From Alistipes ihumii AP11 (GTDB lineage Bacteria; Bacteroidota; Bacteroidia; Bacteroidales; Rikenellaceae), in contig NZ_CP102294.1 of NCBI RefSeq assembly GCF_025144665.1, forward strand, positions 124,001 through 188,000: a stretch of DNA of 64,000 bases, in the 5' to 3' direction. The number at the start of each line of letters is the position of its first letter. Position 1 is the first letter of the stretch. Shown in pieces: positions 52,315 to 62,484 of this stretch. Under the pieces are notes generated by a model, which was given only the letters and a program-made list of their open reading frames with translations, was not told where the DNA came from and made no database searches. The position numbers and the translations under genes are program-made.

Positions 52315-53111
52315 AGGAATGCCTCCTCGTTTTCGAGTTCCAGCAGCCGCACGACGGCCCGGCGGCCTTCCTCGCCCAGATCGGCCGAATGGCGGTTCAC
52401 GAACAGCTCGATATGGCTTTTCGTCACCTCCTCGCTCAGTTCTTGGGCATGGCTGCGCACGAAGCCGGCCGATGCTTCGGGATGAGCAAAGGCGTATTCC
52501 ACGCTGCGGCGCAGTACGCGCTCGACCGTCCGGGCCAGTTGCTCGTCCAGTCGGCGCGAAACGACGATGGCTCCGAGCGGCAACGGCAGCGAAGTGCGTT
52601 TCTCCCACTCCTCTCCCAGATCGGCTACGAGCCGCAATCCCTTCCCGCGGTACGTGAATCGGCCTTCGTGGATCAGTACGCCGGCGTCGCATTCGTCGCT
52701 CAGAACGGCGTCGGCGATATCGGAGAACAGGTAAACCCGTTTGTCGGACGCTTCGGGGAAAAACAGCGACAACAGCCGGTTTGCGGTCGTGTGCTCGCCC
52801 GGGATCGCGATGCGGGCGTCGCGCAGTTCGTCCGGGTAGAGCTTGTGCCGGCTGACCAGCAGTGGCCCGTTGCCCCGACCGAGCGCGCTTCCGCTGCCGA
52901 GTATCCGGTAGCGGTCCGCGACGAGGGGGAAGCTCGCGTAGCTCAGTTTCGTTATGTCGGGCTCTCCGGCGAGCGCCGCGGCGTTGAGCTGCTCGATGTC
53001 GGCCATGGTCAGATCGAAGTCGAGTCCTTCGGTGTCGATCCGCCGGTGAAGCATCGCGTCGAACATGAACGTGTCGTTCGGACAGGTCGATATGCTCAGT
53101 TTGAGTTTCAT
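52311..53111 (-). CDS. mqnD: 1,4-dihydroxy-6-naphthoate synthase (futalosine pathway)
   Basis: 266 aa of the periplasmic-binding-protein-like MqnA/MqnD family. N-terminus KLSISTCPNDTFMFDAMLHRRI and the segments ADIEQLNAAALAGEPDITKLSYASF, GPLLVSRHKL, IPGEHTTANRLLSLF and GVLIHEGRFTY are characteristic of MqnD. It converts cyclic dehypoxanthine futalosine to dihydroxynaphthoate for menaquinone. The stop overlaps the bioF start by 4 bp; mqnB lies 113 bp upstream on the same strand. Confidence 0.94.
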   Translation of the reverse strand: MKLKLSISTCPNDTFMFDAMLHRRIDTEGLDFDLTMADIEQLNAAALAGEPDITKLSYASFPLVADRYRILGSGSALGRGNGPLLVSRHKLYPDELRDARIAIPGEHTTANRLLSLFFPEASDKRVYLFSDIADAVLSDECDAGVLIHEGRFTYRGKGLRLVADLGEEWEKRTSLPLPLGAIVVSRRLDEQLARTVERVLRRSVEYAFAHPEASAGFVRSHAQELSEEVTKSHIELFVNRHSADLGEEGRRAVVRLLELENEEAFL

Positions 53112-53224
53112 GCTTTTCGTTTATTGCGTTTCTATGCGCTTTGTCTGCGCTTGGTAAGCGGACGGTGCCGCGCAGTATGCGGCTTTCGCCGCTCGGCCGG
53201 AGGCGATACCGTCCGGCCGTAGAC

Positions 53225-53836
53225 TTATGTGTCGTCGGAAGGCCGCGCGGTGCGGTACGTATTTTCCGCCGTTTGCAGCAGGCGGCCTATCGCTCGGGCC
53301 AGCGCGTCGGTCGCCAGCGGAATATTCCATTGGCCGAAAGGCTCGCCGACCGTATTCGAGATCGTGCGGAGCTCCCAGAAAGGTATTTGCTCGCGCAGGC
53401 AGACGTCGAAAAAAGCGGCCCCTTCCATATTCTCGATCTGTGCGGCGCTCCGATCGACATGAGGCGAGGCCGCTCCGCTCACGCTGTTCGAGGCGACGAC
53501 CGGCAACGGAGCATCCGCCGGAATATGCGGACAGTCGTACCGTTCGGAAAACTTCGGAACGAACCCCTTTCCTTCGAAGGAACCCATGTCCGCCGCCCGC
53601 TCGCTTCCGACGAGCACGGCATCGCCTACCGCCAGCGCGCTGGCGGGATATCTCCCTGCGATGCCGCATAAGATCATCATGTCCGGCCGCCGCTGTATGA
53701 TGGCCTCCTGCGTCGCCGCCGCGCATCGGTAAGGGCCTATGCCCGTGACCACGGGGCCGTAGCCCTTTCCCTGCTGACGGAGAAAGGGCTCGATTTCAGG
53801 CAGAGTCGGGACGAGAAGGAGAATTTCGGGCTTCAT
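53225..53836 (-). CDS. mqnB: Futalosine hydrolase
   Basis: 203 aa nucleoside-phosphorylase-like hydrolase that removes hypoxanthine from futalosine in the alternative menaquinone pathway. Motifs: VVTGIGPYRCAAATQEAI, MILCGIAGRY (phosphorylase-type glycine stretch), VLVGSERAADMGSFE, IENMEGAAFFDVC (Met-Glu ribose-contact) and ELRTISNTVGEP. Length fits MqnB and the neighbour mqnD supports this over 5'-methylthioadenosine nucleosidase. Its start lies within the 3' end of the DUF454 gene (41-bp overlap), so coupling is expected. Confidence 0.92.
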   Translation of the reverse strand: MKPEILLLVPTLPEIEPFLRQQGKGYGPVVTGIGPYRCAAATQEAIIQRRPDMMILCGIAGRYPASALAVGDAVLVGSERAADMGSFEGKGFVPKFSERYDCPHIPADAPLPVVASNSVSGAASPHVDRSAAQIENMEGAAFFDVCLREQIPFWELRTISNTVGEPFGQWNIPLATDALARAIGRLLQTAENTYRTARPSDDT

Positions 53837-54197
53837 GGCCGCCGGTTTTTATTCGGAGTATGTGGATCGTGACGAACAAAGATACGACAAAAAGCAGAAT
53901 TCTGATCCACCAGCGGTCGATCAGTACGATGGCGGTGAACATCATCGAGCTCCACATCGTGATCAGGGCCGAGGCCTTGACCCCGCTCGGTATGCCGCGT
54001 CCCTGCTGGTAATCGAGCAGGTAACGCCCGAAAATCCGGTTGCGGTACAGCCAGCGATTGCGCATCGGATTGCTCCGGGCGAAACAGTATGCCGCCAACA
54101 GCAGAAACGGAGTCGTCGGTATCAGAGGAACGAAAACCCCGACGAGTCCCCAAGCGACGAACGTGTATGCGGCGATTTCCAGCAGTTTCTTTTTCAT
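53796..54197 (-). CDS. YbaN/DUF454-family inner-membrane protein
   Basis: 133 aa with about three membrane helices: AAYTFVAWGLVGVFVPLIPTTPFLLLAAYCFARSNPMRNRW is the family signature region, followed by NRIFGRYLLDYQQGRGIP and two further hydrophobic helices. Function unknown. First gene of the minus-strand operon leading to mqnB, mqnD and bioFGC; its 3' end overlaps mqnB by 41 bp. Possible -7 element TATCTTG at 54223-54217 on the minus strand. Confidence 0.88.
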   Translation of the reverse strand: MKKKLLEIAAYTFVAWGLVGVFVPLIPTTPFLLLAAYCFARSNPMRNRWLYRNRIFGRYLLDYQQGRGIPSGVKASALITMWSSMMFTAIVLIDRWWIRILLFVVSLFVTIHILRIKTGGHEARNSPSRPDSA

Positions 54198-54243
54198 GTT
54201 GTTCTCGCGTGGCGCGCAAGATACGAAAAATCAAAAAAACGAT

Positions 54244-54251
54244 TACCTTTG
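54244..54251 (+). promoter_or_regulatory. -7 element of prfA
   Basis: TACCTTTG, exact consensus, 77 bp before the ATG at 54329; the leader would be about 70 nt. No TTG box at the usual distance, where the sequence is an A-rich stretch. Confidence 0.55.
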
Positions 54252-54328
54252 TGGTCGCGTAATCGACGGTTCCTGCGCCTCGGTCGGACGATGCGGCGCG
54301 GACGCGATACGATTAAGCCCCGTTTCCT

Positions 54329-55414
<1,086 letters not shown>

Positions 55415-55822
55415 TTCGTGTTTCCCCATGCGTTGCGGTCACGGCGGAGATCGGAGCTGGAGTCGGGAGGCCGGTCGGCTTTCCGGAGAAGCGGCCGTTC
55501 TGTCGGTTGCGGCGGTCGGAAACGGTACGAACGATCGCGCTGTTGTCGTACGGCGCGCAGTTCCCCTGATTTTGCAGAGCGCGAATATTTGCCGGGCGAT
55601 AATCCGTTCTTGCCTGTGATCGGCTCGCCGGCCCGGAATCGCTGCCCGATAGGGGTGTCCGCATCGTTTTGCGCATCGCGGGGCGCAGATTGAATCGTTT
55701 CGAGGAGCGAAAGTCCGGATTGCCGGCATGGGGTGTGGGGGCCCGCTCCGAAACAGCAGGGCCGTTCAGGAGAAGGGAACGAGGAACGAATGTGTAAAGT
55801 GCATCATGTTAATACGATATAT
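55415..55822. other. Intergenic region, no gene seen
   Basis: About 400 bases between prfA and pyrF. Open frames cross it on both strands without domains. The frame of pyrF stays open to an ATG at 55733, but that extension has no homologue-like features. No clear hairpin with U-tract or consensus promoter was found. Confidence 0.4.
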
Positions 55823-56650
55823 ATGACATCCGAACAGCTTTTTTCGCAAATCCGCTCCAAACGCAGCTTTCTCTGTGTGGGGCTCGATACCGATGTGAAC
55901 AAGATTCCTCGCCACCTGCTTTCGCAGGACGATCCCGTTTTCGCTTTCAACCGGGCGATCGTCGACGCGACGGCTCCCTATGCCGTCTGCTATAAGCCGA
56001 ACATGGCCTTTTACGAGGAGAGCGGCGCGAAGGGCTGGGAGAGCTTCCGCCGGACGGTCGAATATATCCGCGAGCGCTATCCCGATATGCTGATTATCGC
56101 CGACGCGAAGCGGGGCGACATAGGGAATACGTCGAAGATGTACGCCCGGGCGTTTTTCTCCGAAAATCTGGCCGACGCCGTGACCGTCTCTCCCTATATG
56201 GGTTACGATACGGTCGGGCCTTTCCTGCAATACGAGGGGAAATGGGCGGTCGTTCTGGCGCTTACGTCCAATCCGAGCGCGGCCGATTTCGAGCTGCAGC
56301 GTATGGAGGACGGCGGCTATCTGTACGAGAAAGTGATCGATACGGCATGCGGCTGGGGAACGACCGACAACCTGATGTTCGTCGTCGGAGCCACGCAGGC
56401 CAAAATGCTGAGGGGAATCCGTCGCCTGATTCCGGATCATTTCCTGCTGGTGCCCGGCGTGGGGGCGCAGGGCGGCAGTCTCGAAGAGGTCGCCCGTTAC
56501 GGGATGAACGGCCGCTGCGGATTGCTTGTCAATTCCTCTCGCGGCATTATCTATGCCGATTCGACCGAGCGTTTCGCCGAGGCGGCTGCCGAGAAATCGG
56601 CCGAACTGGCCGCCGAGATGGCCGGCTTGCTCGACTCGTATCTGAAATAG
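55823..56650 (+). CDS. pyrF: Orotidine 5'-phosphate decarboxylase
   Basis: 275 aa from the ATG at 55823 ([24 protein letters not shown]), which places the first barrel strand at the family position. Last step of UMP synthesis. It belongs to the longer type 2 PyrF group: catalytic [10 protein letters not shown] with Lys96, [16 protein letters not shown], and [13 protein letters not shown] near the phosphate site. In-frame ATGs at 55733 and 55790 (MCKVHH) are upstream alternatives but add no conserved residues. Confidence 0.94.
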   Translation: MTSEQLFSQIRSKRSFLCVGLDTDVNKIPRHLLSQDDPVFAFNRAIVDATAPYAVCYKPNMAFYEESGAKGWESFRRTVEYIRERYPDMLIIADAKRGDIGNTSKMYARAFFSENLADAVTVSPYMGYDTVGPFLQYEGKWAVVLALTSNPSAADFELQRMEDGGYLYEKVIDTACGWGTTDNLMFVVGATQAKMLRGIRRLIPDHFLLVPGVGAQGGSLEEVARYGMNGRCGLLVNSSRGIIYADSTERFAEAAAEKSAELAAEMAGLLDSYLK

Positions 56651-57049
56651 GAGTTGCCGAATACGATCGTTTACGAAAGTCAACCGGAATTGCAGAATAT
56701 CGGTTTTCTCTTCCCGGCAGAAAGTTCGTGCCATTGCATGCACGGACAGAGCCGACGGGAAGATCGCGCGACCGAAACAGCATCATGGCGTGTCGGATGT
56801 CCGGCACGCCATTGCCGTACGTATTCTTTAAAGCGCCTACGGAACGGGATGCCGGCAGCGCTGCCGCTGGTCGTACCGAAAGTGCGGAAATATCGGGAAC
56901 GATCCGGATAAAGAGGGGTTTGAGTCTTTGTGACCCTGAATATCCGAAGAGCGGAAAACAGGCTTTTTTCTTGTATGTTTTTGCGGGAAACCGTTACCAT
57001 GTTTTCGATTAAATGGTTAGATTTGTAACGGATCAAAACCGATTCCGTT
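56651..57049. other. Intergenic region between pyrF and aspA
   Basis: About 400 bases without a recognisable gene. It contains an imperfect inverted repeat at 56786-56811 (12-bp arms with one G-U pair, almost no loop, no U-tract) and the aspA -7 element at 57018-57025. Confidence 0.45.
57018..57025 (+). promoter_or_regulatory. -7 element of aspA
   Basis: TAGATTTG, exact consensus, 24 bp before the ATG at 57050. No TTG box at the ideal spacing. Confidence 0.6.
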
Positions 57050-58483
57050 ATGGATATTACAATTAGTCCGCTTTCCGGCCGGTTTCGTCGCGAGCACGAT
57101 TTGCTCGGCGAGAAAGACATACCGGTCGAGTATTATTTCGGAATACAGACTATGCGCGCGATCGAGAATTTCGACATCGGTCGCGTGCGTCTTCATTTTT
57201 ACCCCGAGCTGATTCGCGCGCTGGCGATGGTCAAGGAAGCCGCGGCGCGGGCGAACGGCGATCTGGGACTGCTGGACGGTCCGACGGCACGGGCCATTGT
57301 CGATGCCTGCCGCGAGATCGAGCAGGGCAGGCTGCACGAGCATTTCGTGGTCGACATGGTGCAGGGTGGCGCCGGTACGTCGACGAACATGAATGCCAAC
57401 GAGGTGATTGCGAACCGCGCGCTGGAGTTGCTCGGGCACGAGCGGGGCGAGTACGGCTACTGCCATCCGAACAATCATGTGAACCGCTCGCAGTCTACGA
57501 ATGACGCCTATCCGACGGCTGTGCGTATCGCTTTGATATTCAGTCTTCAAAAGTTGGTCGAAACGCTTCGCTGGCTTGTCGATGCGTTCCGGGCCAAGGG
57601 GGCGGAGTTCGCGCATGTGATCAAAATGGGACGCACCCAGCTACAGGATGCCGTGCCGATGACGCTCGGGCAGGAGTTCGAGGCCTATGCCGCGAATTTG
57701 TCGGAGGAGATCGACCGCATCGAGCAGAACTATCGCCTGTTTCTGGAGGTGAACATGGGCGCGACGGCTATCGGGACCGGGATCAATGCCGATCCCGACT
57801 ACTCGCCGCTGTGCATCCGTTATCTGCGCGAGATTACCGGCCTGCCCGTCGTCGCGGCGACGAACCTGATCGAGGCCACGAACGATACGGGCGCGTTCAT
57901 CATGAATTCGTCGGCCTTGAAGCGGCTGGCGACGAAAATGTCGAAGATATGCAACGACTTGCGGCTGCTGTCTTCCGGCCCCCGGGCCGGTCTGGGCGAG
58001 ATCAACCTGCCGCCGATGCAGCCCGGCTCGTCGATCATGCCCGGCAAGGTCAATCCGGTGATCCCCGAAGTCGTCAATCAGGTGGCTTTCAGGGTAATCG
58101 GAAACGATCTGACGATTACGATCGCCTCCGAGGCCGGCCAGTTGGAACTGAACGTCATGGAACCGATCATCGTATACAGCCTGTTCGAGAACATCGAGAT
58201 GCTGATCCGCAGCATGAACACGCTGCGCGACCGGTGCGTCACGGGCATCACGGCTAACGAGGAGACCTGTCGCCGGATGGTGCGTAACAGTATCGGAGTG
58301 GTGACGGCTCTCAATCCCTATCTGGGCTACGAAACCTCGACCGAGCTGGCCAAGACGGCGCTCCGCACCGGCAAAGGCATATACGATCTGGTGCTCGAGC
58401 AGGGGCTGATGAGCCGAGAGGAGCTCGACAGCGTGCTCTCGCCCGAGAACATGCTCAGACCGCGCAAGCTCGCGCGACGGTAG
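57050..58483 (+). CDS. aspA: Aspartate ammonia-lyase
   Basis: 477 aa of the fumarase/aspartase superfamily. Converts aspartate to fumarate and ammonia, feeding fumarate respiration in anaerobes. Motifs: GEKDIPVEYYFGIQTMRAIENF, GGAGTSTNMNANEVIANRA, the Thr/Ser-rich HVNRSQSTNDAYPTA region, GRTQLQDAVPMTLGQEFEAYA, and the superfamily signature GSSIMPGKVNP (residues 326-336; catalytic Ser327). The N-terminal segment and QLQDAVPMTLGQEF favour aspartase over class II fumarase. Single gene with its own promoter and terminator. Confidence 0.92.
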   Translation: MDITISPLSGRFRREHDLLGEKDIPVEYYFGIQTMRAIENFDIGRVRLHFYPELIRALAMVKEAAARANGDLGLLDGPTARAIVDACREIEQGRLHEHFVVDMVQGGAGTSTNMNANEVIANRALELLGHERGEYGYCHPNNHVNRSQSTNDAYPTAVRIALIFSLQKLVETLRWLVDAFRAKGAEFAHVIKMGRTQLQDAVPMTLGQEFEAYAANLSEEIDRIEQNYRLFLEVNMGATAIGTGINADPDYSPLCIRYLREITGLPVVAATNLIEATNDTGAFIMNSSALKRLATKMSKICNDLRLLSSGPRAGLGEINLPPMQPGSSIMPGKVNPVIPEVVNQVAFRVIGNDLTITIASEAGQLELNVMEPIIVYSLFENIEMLIRSMNTLRDRCVTGITANEETCRRMVRNSIGVVTALNPYLGYETSTELAKTALRTGKGIYDLVLEQGLMSREELDSVLSPENMLRPRKLARR

Positions 58484-58501
58484 GCCGTGCGACGGAAACC
58501 G

Positions 58502-58540
58502 CGCGGAAAGCCGTCCTGCAGGCGGCTTTCCGCGTCTTTT
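58502..58540 (+). terminator. Terminator of aspA
   Basis: Perfect 12-bp stem (58502-58513 with 58523-58534), 9-nt loop, followed by TCTTTT. Begins 19 bp after the aspA stop. Confidence 0.85.
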
Positions 58541-58673
58541 CAGAGGACGGGTTCCGACTTTAAGAACGCAAAAAACGACTTTTCGCGGCAATATGCCGGC
58601 CGACCGTTTCGTTTGAAAGACGGAACGGGACCGCCCCCAACCGGGCACGGCGGAAAGTCCGGAAGATTTTTAC

Positions 58674-58681
58674 TAACTTTA
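58674..58681 (+). promoter_or_regulatory. -7 element of relA/spoT operon
   Basis: TAACTTTA, one mismatch to TAnnTTTG and identical to the glgB element, 23 bp before the ATG at 58705. Confidence 0.5.
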
Positions 58682-58704
58682 GCGCGGAAAGATCCGTTGG
58701 AAAC

Positions 58705-60885
58705 ATGGAAGAAATTGAGAGGGAGATCGATCTCGAGCCGCAGTATTACCGGCCGTTTCTGGAAACGGCCCGTTCCATTTTTGACGACGAGGTGTACGCC
58801 TTGGTCCACGAAGCGTTGCGTCTGGCGGTCGACCGCCTGAAGGGCATGGCCCGCCACGACGGCACGCCGCTGGTCGCGCATTCGATCAATACGGCGATGA
58901 TCGTGATCCGGGAGGTCGGGCTGGGACGCAACTCGACGATCTCGACGCTGCTGCACGATGTCGTGCGGCTGCAGCTGATGGACGTCTACAAGATCGGCAA
59001 TCGCTTCGGCGAGCAGTGCGTCGGCATTCTGCAGGGGTTGTGCAACATATCGGACGTCGACCCGAAGGTGGCCAACGATCAGATCGACAATTTCCGCGAG
59101 TTGATCGTCTCGTACTCGACCGATCCCCGGGTCATTCTGATCAAGCTGGCCGACCGGCTCGAGGTGATGCGTATCCTCGACATATTTCCCGAGCAGAAGC
59201 GGAAGAAAAAGTCGTGGGAGAGCCTGAACCTTTATGCGCAGATCGCTCATAAGCTGGGATTGTACAATATCAAGTCGGAACTGGAGGACATCGCGCTGAA
59301 GTACCTCGAGCCGGCCGATTACGCCTATATCGAGAAACGGATCGCCGAGACGGCAGCCGAGCGCGAGCAATTCATCCGAGGCTTCGTCCGGCCGATCGAG
59401 GAGAAGATGCGGGCGCAGGGCATCCGGTATCACCTGAAGAGCCGCACCAAGTCGATCTACTCGATCTGGCGCAAGATGAAGCGGATGCGCATCGGCTTCG
59501 ACGAGGTGTACGACCTGTTCGCGATCCGGATCATCATCGATTGTCCCCGGGAACAGGAGAAGGCGCAGTGCTGGAGTATCTACTCGATCGTGACCGATTT
59601 CTATACGCCCAATCCGGACCGTATGCGCGATTGGATATCGATTCCGAAGTCGAACGGATACGAATCGCTGCATACGACGGTCGTCACCGATACGGGCCGT
59701 TGGGTCGAAATACAGATCCGCAGCGAGCGGATGGACGAGATAGCCGAGCGCGGTGTGGCCGCCCATTGGCGTTACAAGGGTGTCAAGGGGGGCGGTCTGG
59801 GGACCGAGCAGTGGTTCTCGAAGCTGCGCGAGATCATGGAGACGACGCAGACGCAGTCGCTCGCCGAAAAGTTCGATGCGAAGCTCTCTTCGGGCGAGGT
59901 GTTCGTTTTCACTCCCAACGGCGACTTGCGCAAGCTCAGCGAGGGTGCGACGGTGCTCGATTTCGCTTTCGATATCCATTCCGGTCTGGGAATGACTTGC
60001 GTCGGGGGTAAGGTCAATCACCGCAATGTCTCGCTGCGCGAGGTGCTGCACAACGGCGATATCGTCGAGATTCTGACGTCCAAGCAGCAGAAGCCCAAAG
60101 CCGACTGGCTGAATATCGTCACGACGGCCAAGGCCCGGAGTCGGATCAAGGCCTATATGCGCGAGCAGCAGGCTCAGGCGGCCAGTCTCGGCCGCGAGGA
60201 GCTCGAACGCAAGATCAAGAACTGGAAGCTCTCGGTCACGATGGACGACGCCGTCATGGTGCTTTGCAAATACTACAAGCTGAAGACGGGAACCGAGCTG
60301 TACGGCCAGATCGCGCAACAGAAGATCGTGCTGGCCGACATCAAGGAAGTGCTGACGCGCTATCTGTCCGACAGTCTCGACGAAAGACCGGTCCGCGAGG
60401 TGCCGGTTACGAAGGTGAGCGTCGAGAGCGACGACGCGCTGATTATCGACGAGTCGCTGAGCAATATCGAGTACAAACTGGCCAAATGCTGCAATCCGAT
60501 CTTCGGCGACGAGATTTTCGGCTTTACGACGGTCAGCGGCGGCATTACGATTCACCGGCAGGATTGCCCGAACGCCCAGAGGCTCAAGGAGCGCTATCCG
60601 TATCGCGTGCTTCCGGCCCGCTGGCAGGCCGAGGGAGCCAAGGGCGCGTTCCGTGCCGCGATCCGCATTCAGGCCGACGACCTGACGGGACTCGTGAACA
60701 AGATCGCCGAGGTCATCAACCGCGACCTGAAGATCAATATCCGCTCGATGAGCCTGAATTCTTCGGGCGGCACGCTCTCGGGCCTGATCAACATCGAAGT
60801 GACCAGCACGCAGGTCGTCGATGCGGTGATCTATTCGCTGATGCGGATCAAGGGGGTCCAGAAGGTTTTCCGGGTCAATAACTGA
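58705..60885 (+). CDS. RelA/SpoT-family (p)ppGpp synthetase with altered hydrolase motif
   Basis: 726 aa. Domains: HD (~25-200), synthetase (~240-350), TGS (~395-455), helical and zinc-finger region (YKLAKCCNPIFGDEIFG ... HRQDCPNAQRL, ~590-635) and C-terminal ACT (~650-725). The synthetase has the G-loop-region motif PKSNGYESLHTTVV preceded by RMRDW, the basic RxKD-type variant of bifunctional enzymes. In the HD domain His60, His84, Asp85 and Asp150 are kept, but the catalytic HDxxED pair reads HDVVRL (Arg88-Leu89), so hydrolysis is probably lost or weak. Starts an operon with xseA (20 bp), xseB and a methyltransferase. Makes the stringent-response alarmone. Confidence 0.93.
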   Translation: MEEIEREIDLEPQYYRPFLETARSIFDDEVYALVHEALRLAVDRLKGMARHDGTPLVAHSINTAMIVIREVGLGRNSTISTLLHDVVRLQLMDVYKIGNRFGEQCVGILQGLCNISDVDPKVANDQIDNFRELIVSYSTDPRVILIKLADRLEVMRILDIFPEQKRKKKSWESLNLYAQIAHKLGLYNIKSELEDIALKYLEPADYAYIEKRIAETAAEREQFIRGFVRPIEEKMRAQGIRYHLKSRTKSIYSIWRKMKRMRIGFDEVYDLFAIRIIIDCPREQEKAQCWSIYSIVTDFYTPNPDRMRDWISIPKSNGYESLHTTVVTDTGRWVEIQIRSERMDEIAERGVAAHWRYKGVKGGGLGTEQWFSKLREIMETTQTQSLAEKFDAKLSSGEVFVFTPNGDLRKLSEGATVLDFAFDIHSGLGMTCVGGKVNHRNVSLREVLHNGDIVEILTSKQQKPKADWLNIVTTAKARSRIKAYMREQQAQAASLGREELERKIKNWKLSVTMDDAVMVLCKYYKLKTGTELYGQIAQQKIVLADIKEVLTRYLSDSLDERPVREVPVTKVSVESDDALIIDESLSNIEYKLAKCCNPIFGDEIFGFTTVSGGITIHRQDCPNAQRLKERYPYRVLPARWQAEGAKGAFRAAIRIQADDLTGLVNKIAEVINRDLKINIRSMSLNSSGGTLSGLINIEVTSTQVVDAVIYSLMRIKGVQKVFRVNN

Positions 60886-60905
60886 GAAACGAACGATAGC
60901 CAGCC

Positions 60906-62282
60906 ATGCCGCAGCATATAACCCTCAGCGAGCTTCAGTCGCTTATCAAGCGAAGCATCGACGACGCCCATCCGCTGCCGTATTGGGTGACGGCCGAGAT
61001 CAGCGAGCTGAAAGTCAACTATTCGGGGCACTGCTATCTGGAACTGGTCGAGAAGGGGGGGGCCAATCATGTCCCGAAGGCGAAGATCAGCGCGGTGATC
61101 TGGCGCAGCACGTACGGGATGATCGCTTCCTATTTCGGCGCTGCCACCGGGGGACAGACGCTTTGCGCGGGACTGAAGGTGCTCGTCAAGGCGCTCGTCT
61201 CCTACCATGAGCTTTACGGACTGTCGCTTCAGATCACGGACATCGATCCTTCCTATACGCTCGGCGATATGGAGCGCCAGCGCCGGCAGACGATCGAGCA
61301 GTTGCAGCGGGACGGAGTGTTCGACATGAACCGCGAGTTGCCGATGCCTGCCGTCGTGCAGCGTTTGGCCGTCGTTTCGTCGCGCAACGCGGCCGGGTAC
61401 CAGGACTTCATGAAGGAACTGTCGTCCGGCCCTTATCGTTTCGAAGTGACGCTGTTCGACGCCTTCATGCAGGGAGCCGAGTCCGAGGAGTCGATCGTCC
61501 GGGCTTTGGAGACCGTGGCCGACGCGCTGGACGACTTCGATGCGGTCGTGCTGATTCGCGGAGGCGGATCGCAAAGCGATCTGGGCAGTTTCGACAGCTA
61601 TCGGCTGTGCTGCCATCTGGCACAGTTCCCGCTGCCGGTGATCGCCGGGATCGGCCATGACAAGGACCGGAGCGTGGCCGATCTGGTGGCCGCCGTGTCG
61701 CTCAAGACTCCGACGGCCGTCGCCGTCTATCTGAAAAACAAGATGGCCGAGTTCGAGGCCCTGCTCGACTCGCTTCGCGGCCGGCTGGCCGAGTGGGCGG
61801 AAGAGATGCTCGGCGGCTGTACGACCTTTCTGCGCGAGCGGGCGATGCGCCTGGAGCAGCAGACCATGCGACTGGTACATGAGTGTTCGCTGGGTCTGCA
61901 GCGGACAGGCGCGGAGCTAGGACACCGTGCGACCGAAGCGGTCCGCCGGAGCGGCGATCGGCTCGGAACGCTGCGTTCCGGAGTCGCTCAGGCTGCCCGT
62001 TTCGCTTTGGCGAATCACGGGCTCCGGGCGGACAATCTCGCGTCGATGCTGCGCCATCGCAGCTTCGATTTCCTATCCGTGCGTCGCCGCGAACTTGCGC
62101 TGACGGGCGATCTGGTCGCTTCGCGCGATCCCCGGCGGATACTGGAGATGGGCTTTTCGGTGGTTCGCCAGAAAGGCGGGGCGCTGGCCGATCCGCTCGC
62201 GCTGCATCCGGGCGACCGGGTCGAGATCGAGACGCATTCCCGCACGTTCGAAGCGCAAATCGATAAAATCAAACCAATATGA
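60906..62282 (+). CDS. xseA: Exodeoxyribonuclease VII large subunit
   Basis: 458 aa. N-terminal OB-fold (ITLSELQSLIKRSIDDAHPLPYWVTAEISELKVNYSGHCYLELVE), catalytic domain with LAVVSSRNAAGYQDFMKEL, VVLIRGGGSQSDLGSFDSY and PVIAGIGHDKDRSVADLVAAVSLKTPTAVA, then a long coiled-coil C-terminal part. Forms, with XseB, a nuclease degrading single-stranded DNA to oligonucleotides. Lies 20 bp after the relA/spoT gene; its stop overlaps the xseB start (ATGA). Confidence 0.95.
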   Translation: MPQHITLSELQSLIKRSIDDAHPLPYWVTAEISELKVNYSGHCYLELVEKGGANHVPKAKISAVIWRSTYGMIASYFGAATGGQTLCAGLKVLVKALVSYHELYGLSLQITDIDPSYTLGDMERQRRQTIEQLQRDGVFDMNRELPMPAVVQRLAVVSSRNAAGYQDFMKELSSGPYRFEVTLFDAFMQGAESEESIVRALETVADALDDFDAVVLIRGGGSQSDLGSFDSYRLCCHLAQFPLPVIAGIGHDKDRSVADLVAAVSLKTPTAVAVYLKNKMAEFEALLDSLRGRLAEWAEEMLGGCTTFLRERAMRLEQQTMRLVHECSLGLQRTGAELGHRATEAVRRSGDRLGTLRSGVAQAARFALANHGLRADNLASMLRHRSFDFLSVRRRELALTGDLVASRDPRRILEMGFSVVRQKGGALADPLALHPGDRVEIETHSRTFEAQIDKIKPI

Positions 62283-62473
62283 CACCTCCGAAATTAACTT
62301 ACACGCAGGCCGTCGAGGAAGTGGAGCGAATCCTCGAAAAGTTCAACGATGGGCAGATGAGCGTAGACGAGTTGGGGGCGCAGGTCAAGCGCGCCGCCGA
62401 GCTGATCAAACTATGCCACGAGAAGCTGCGCAAGGCCGAGCAGGAAGTATCCGAAGCCTTGAAGGAAGAATAA
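62279..62473 (+). CDS. xseB: Exodeoxyribonuclease VII small subunit
   Basis: 64 aa, the usual size for XseB. Sequence pattern TYTQAVEEVERILEKFNDGQMSVDELGAQVKRAAELIKLCHEKL shows the two helices that bind the XseA coiled coil. Start overlaps xseA stop by 4 bp, giving coupled translation of the two subunits. Confidence 0.93.
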   Translation: MTPPKLTYTQAVEEVERILEKFNDGQMSVDELGAQVKRAAELIKLCHEKLRKAEQEVSEALKEE

Positions 62474-62484
62474 CGCCGGCGACC

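Noticed and set aside
56786-56811. Inverted repeat as terminator of pyrF
   Set aside because: Imperfect, nearly loopless and without a U-tract, 135 bp past the stop; kept only as a remark.
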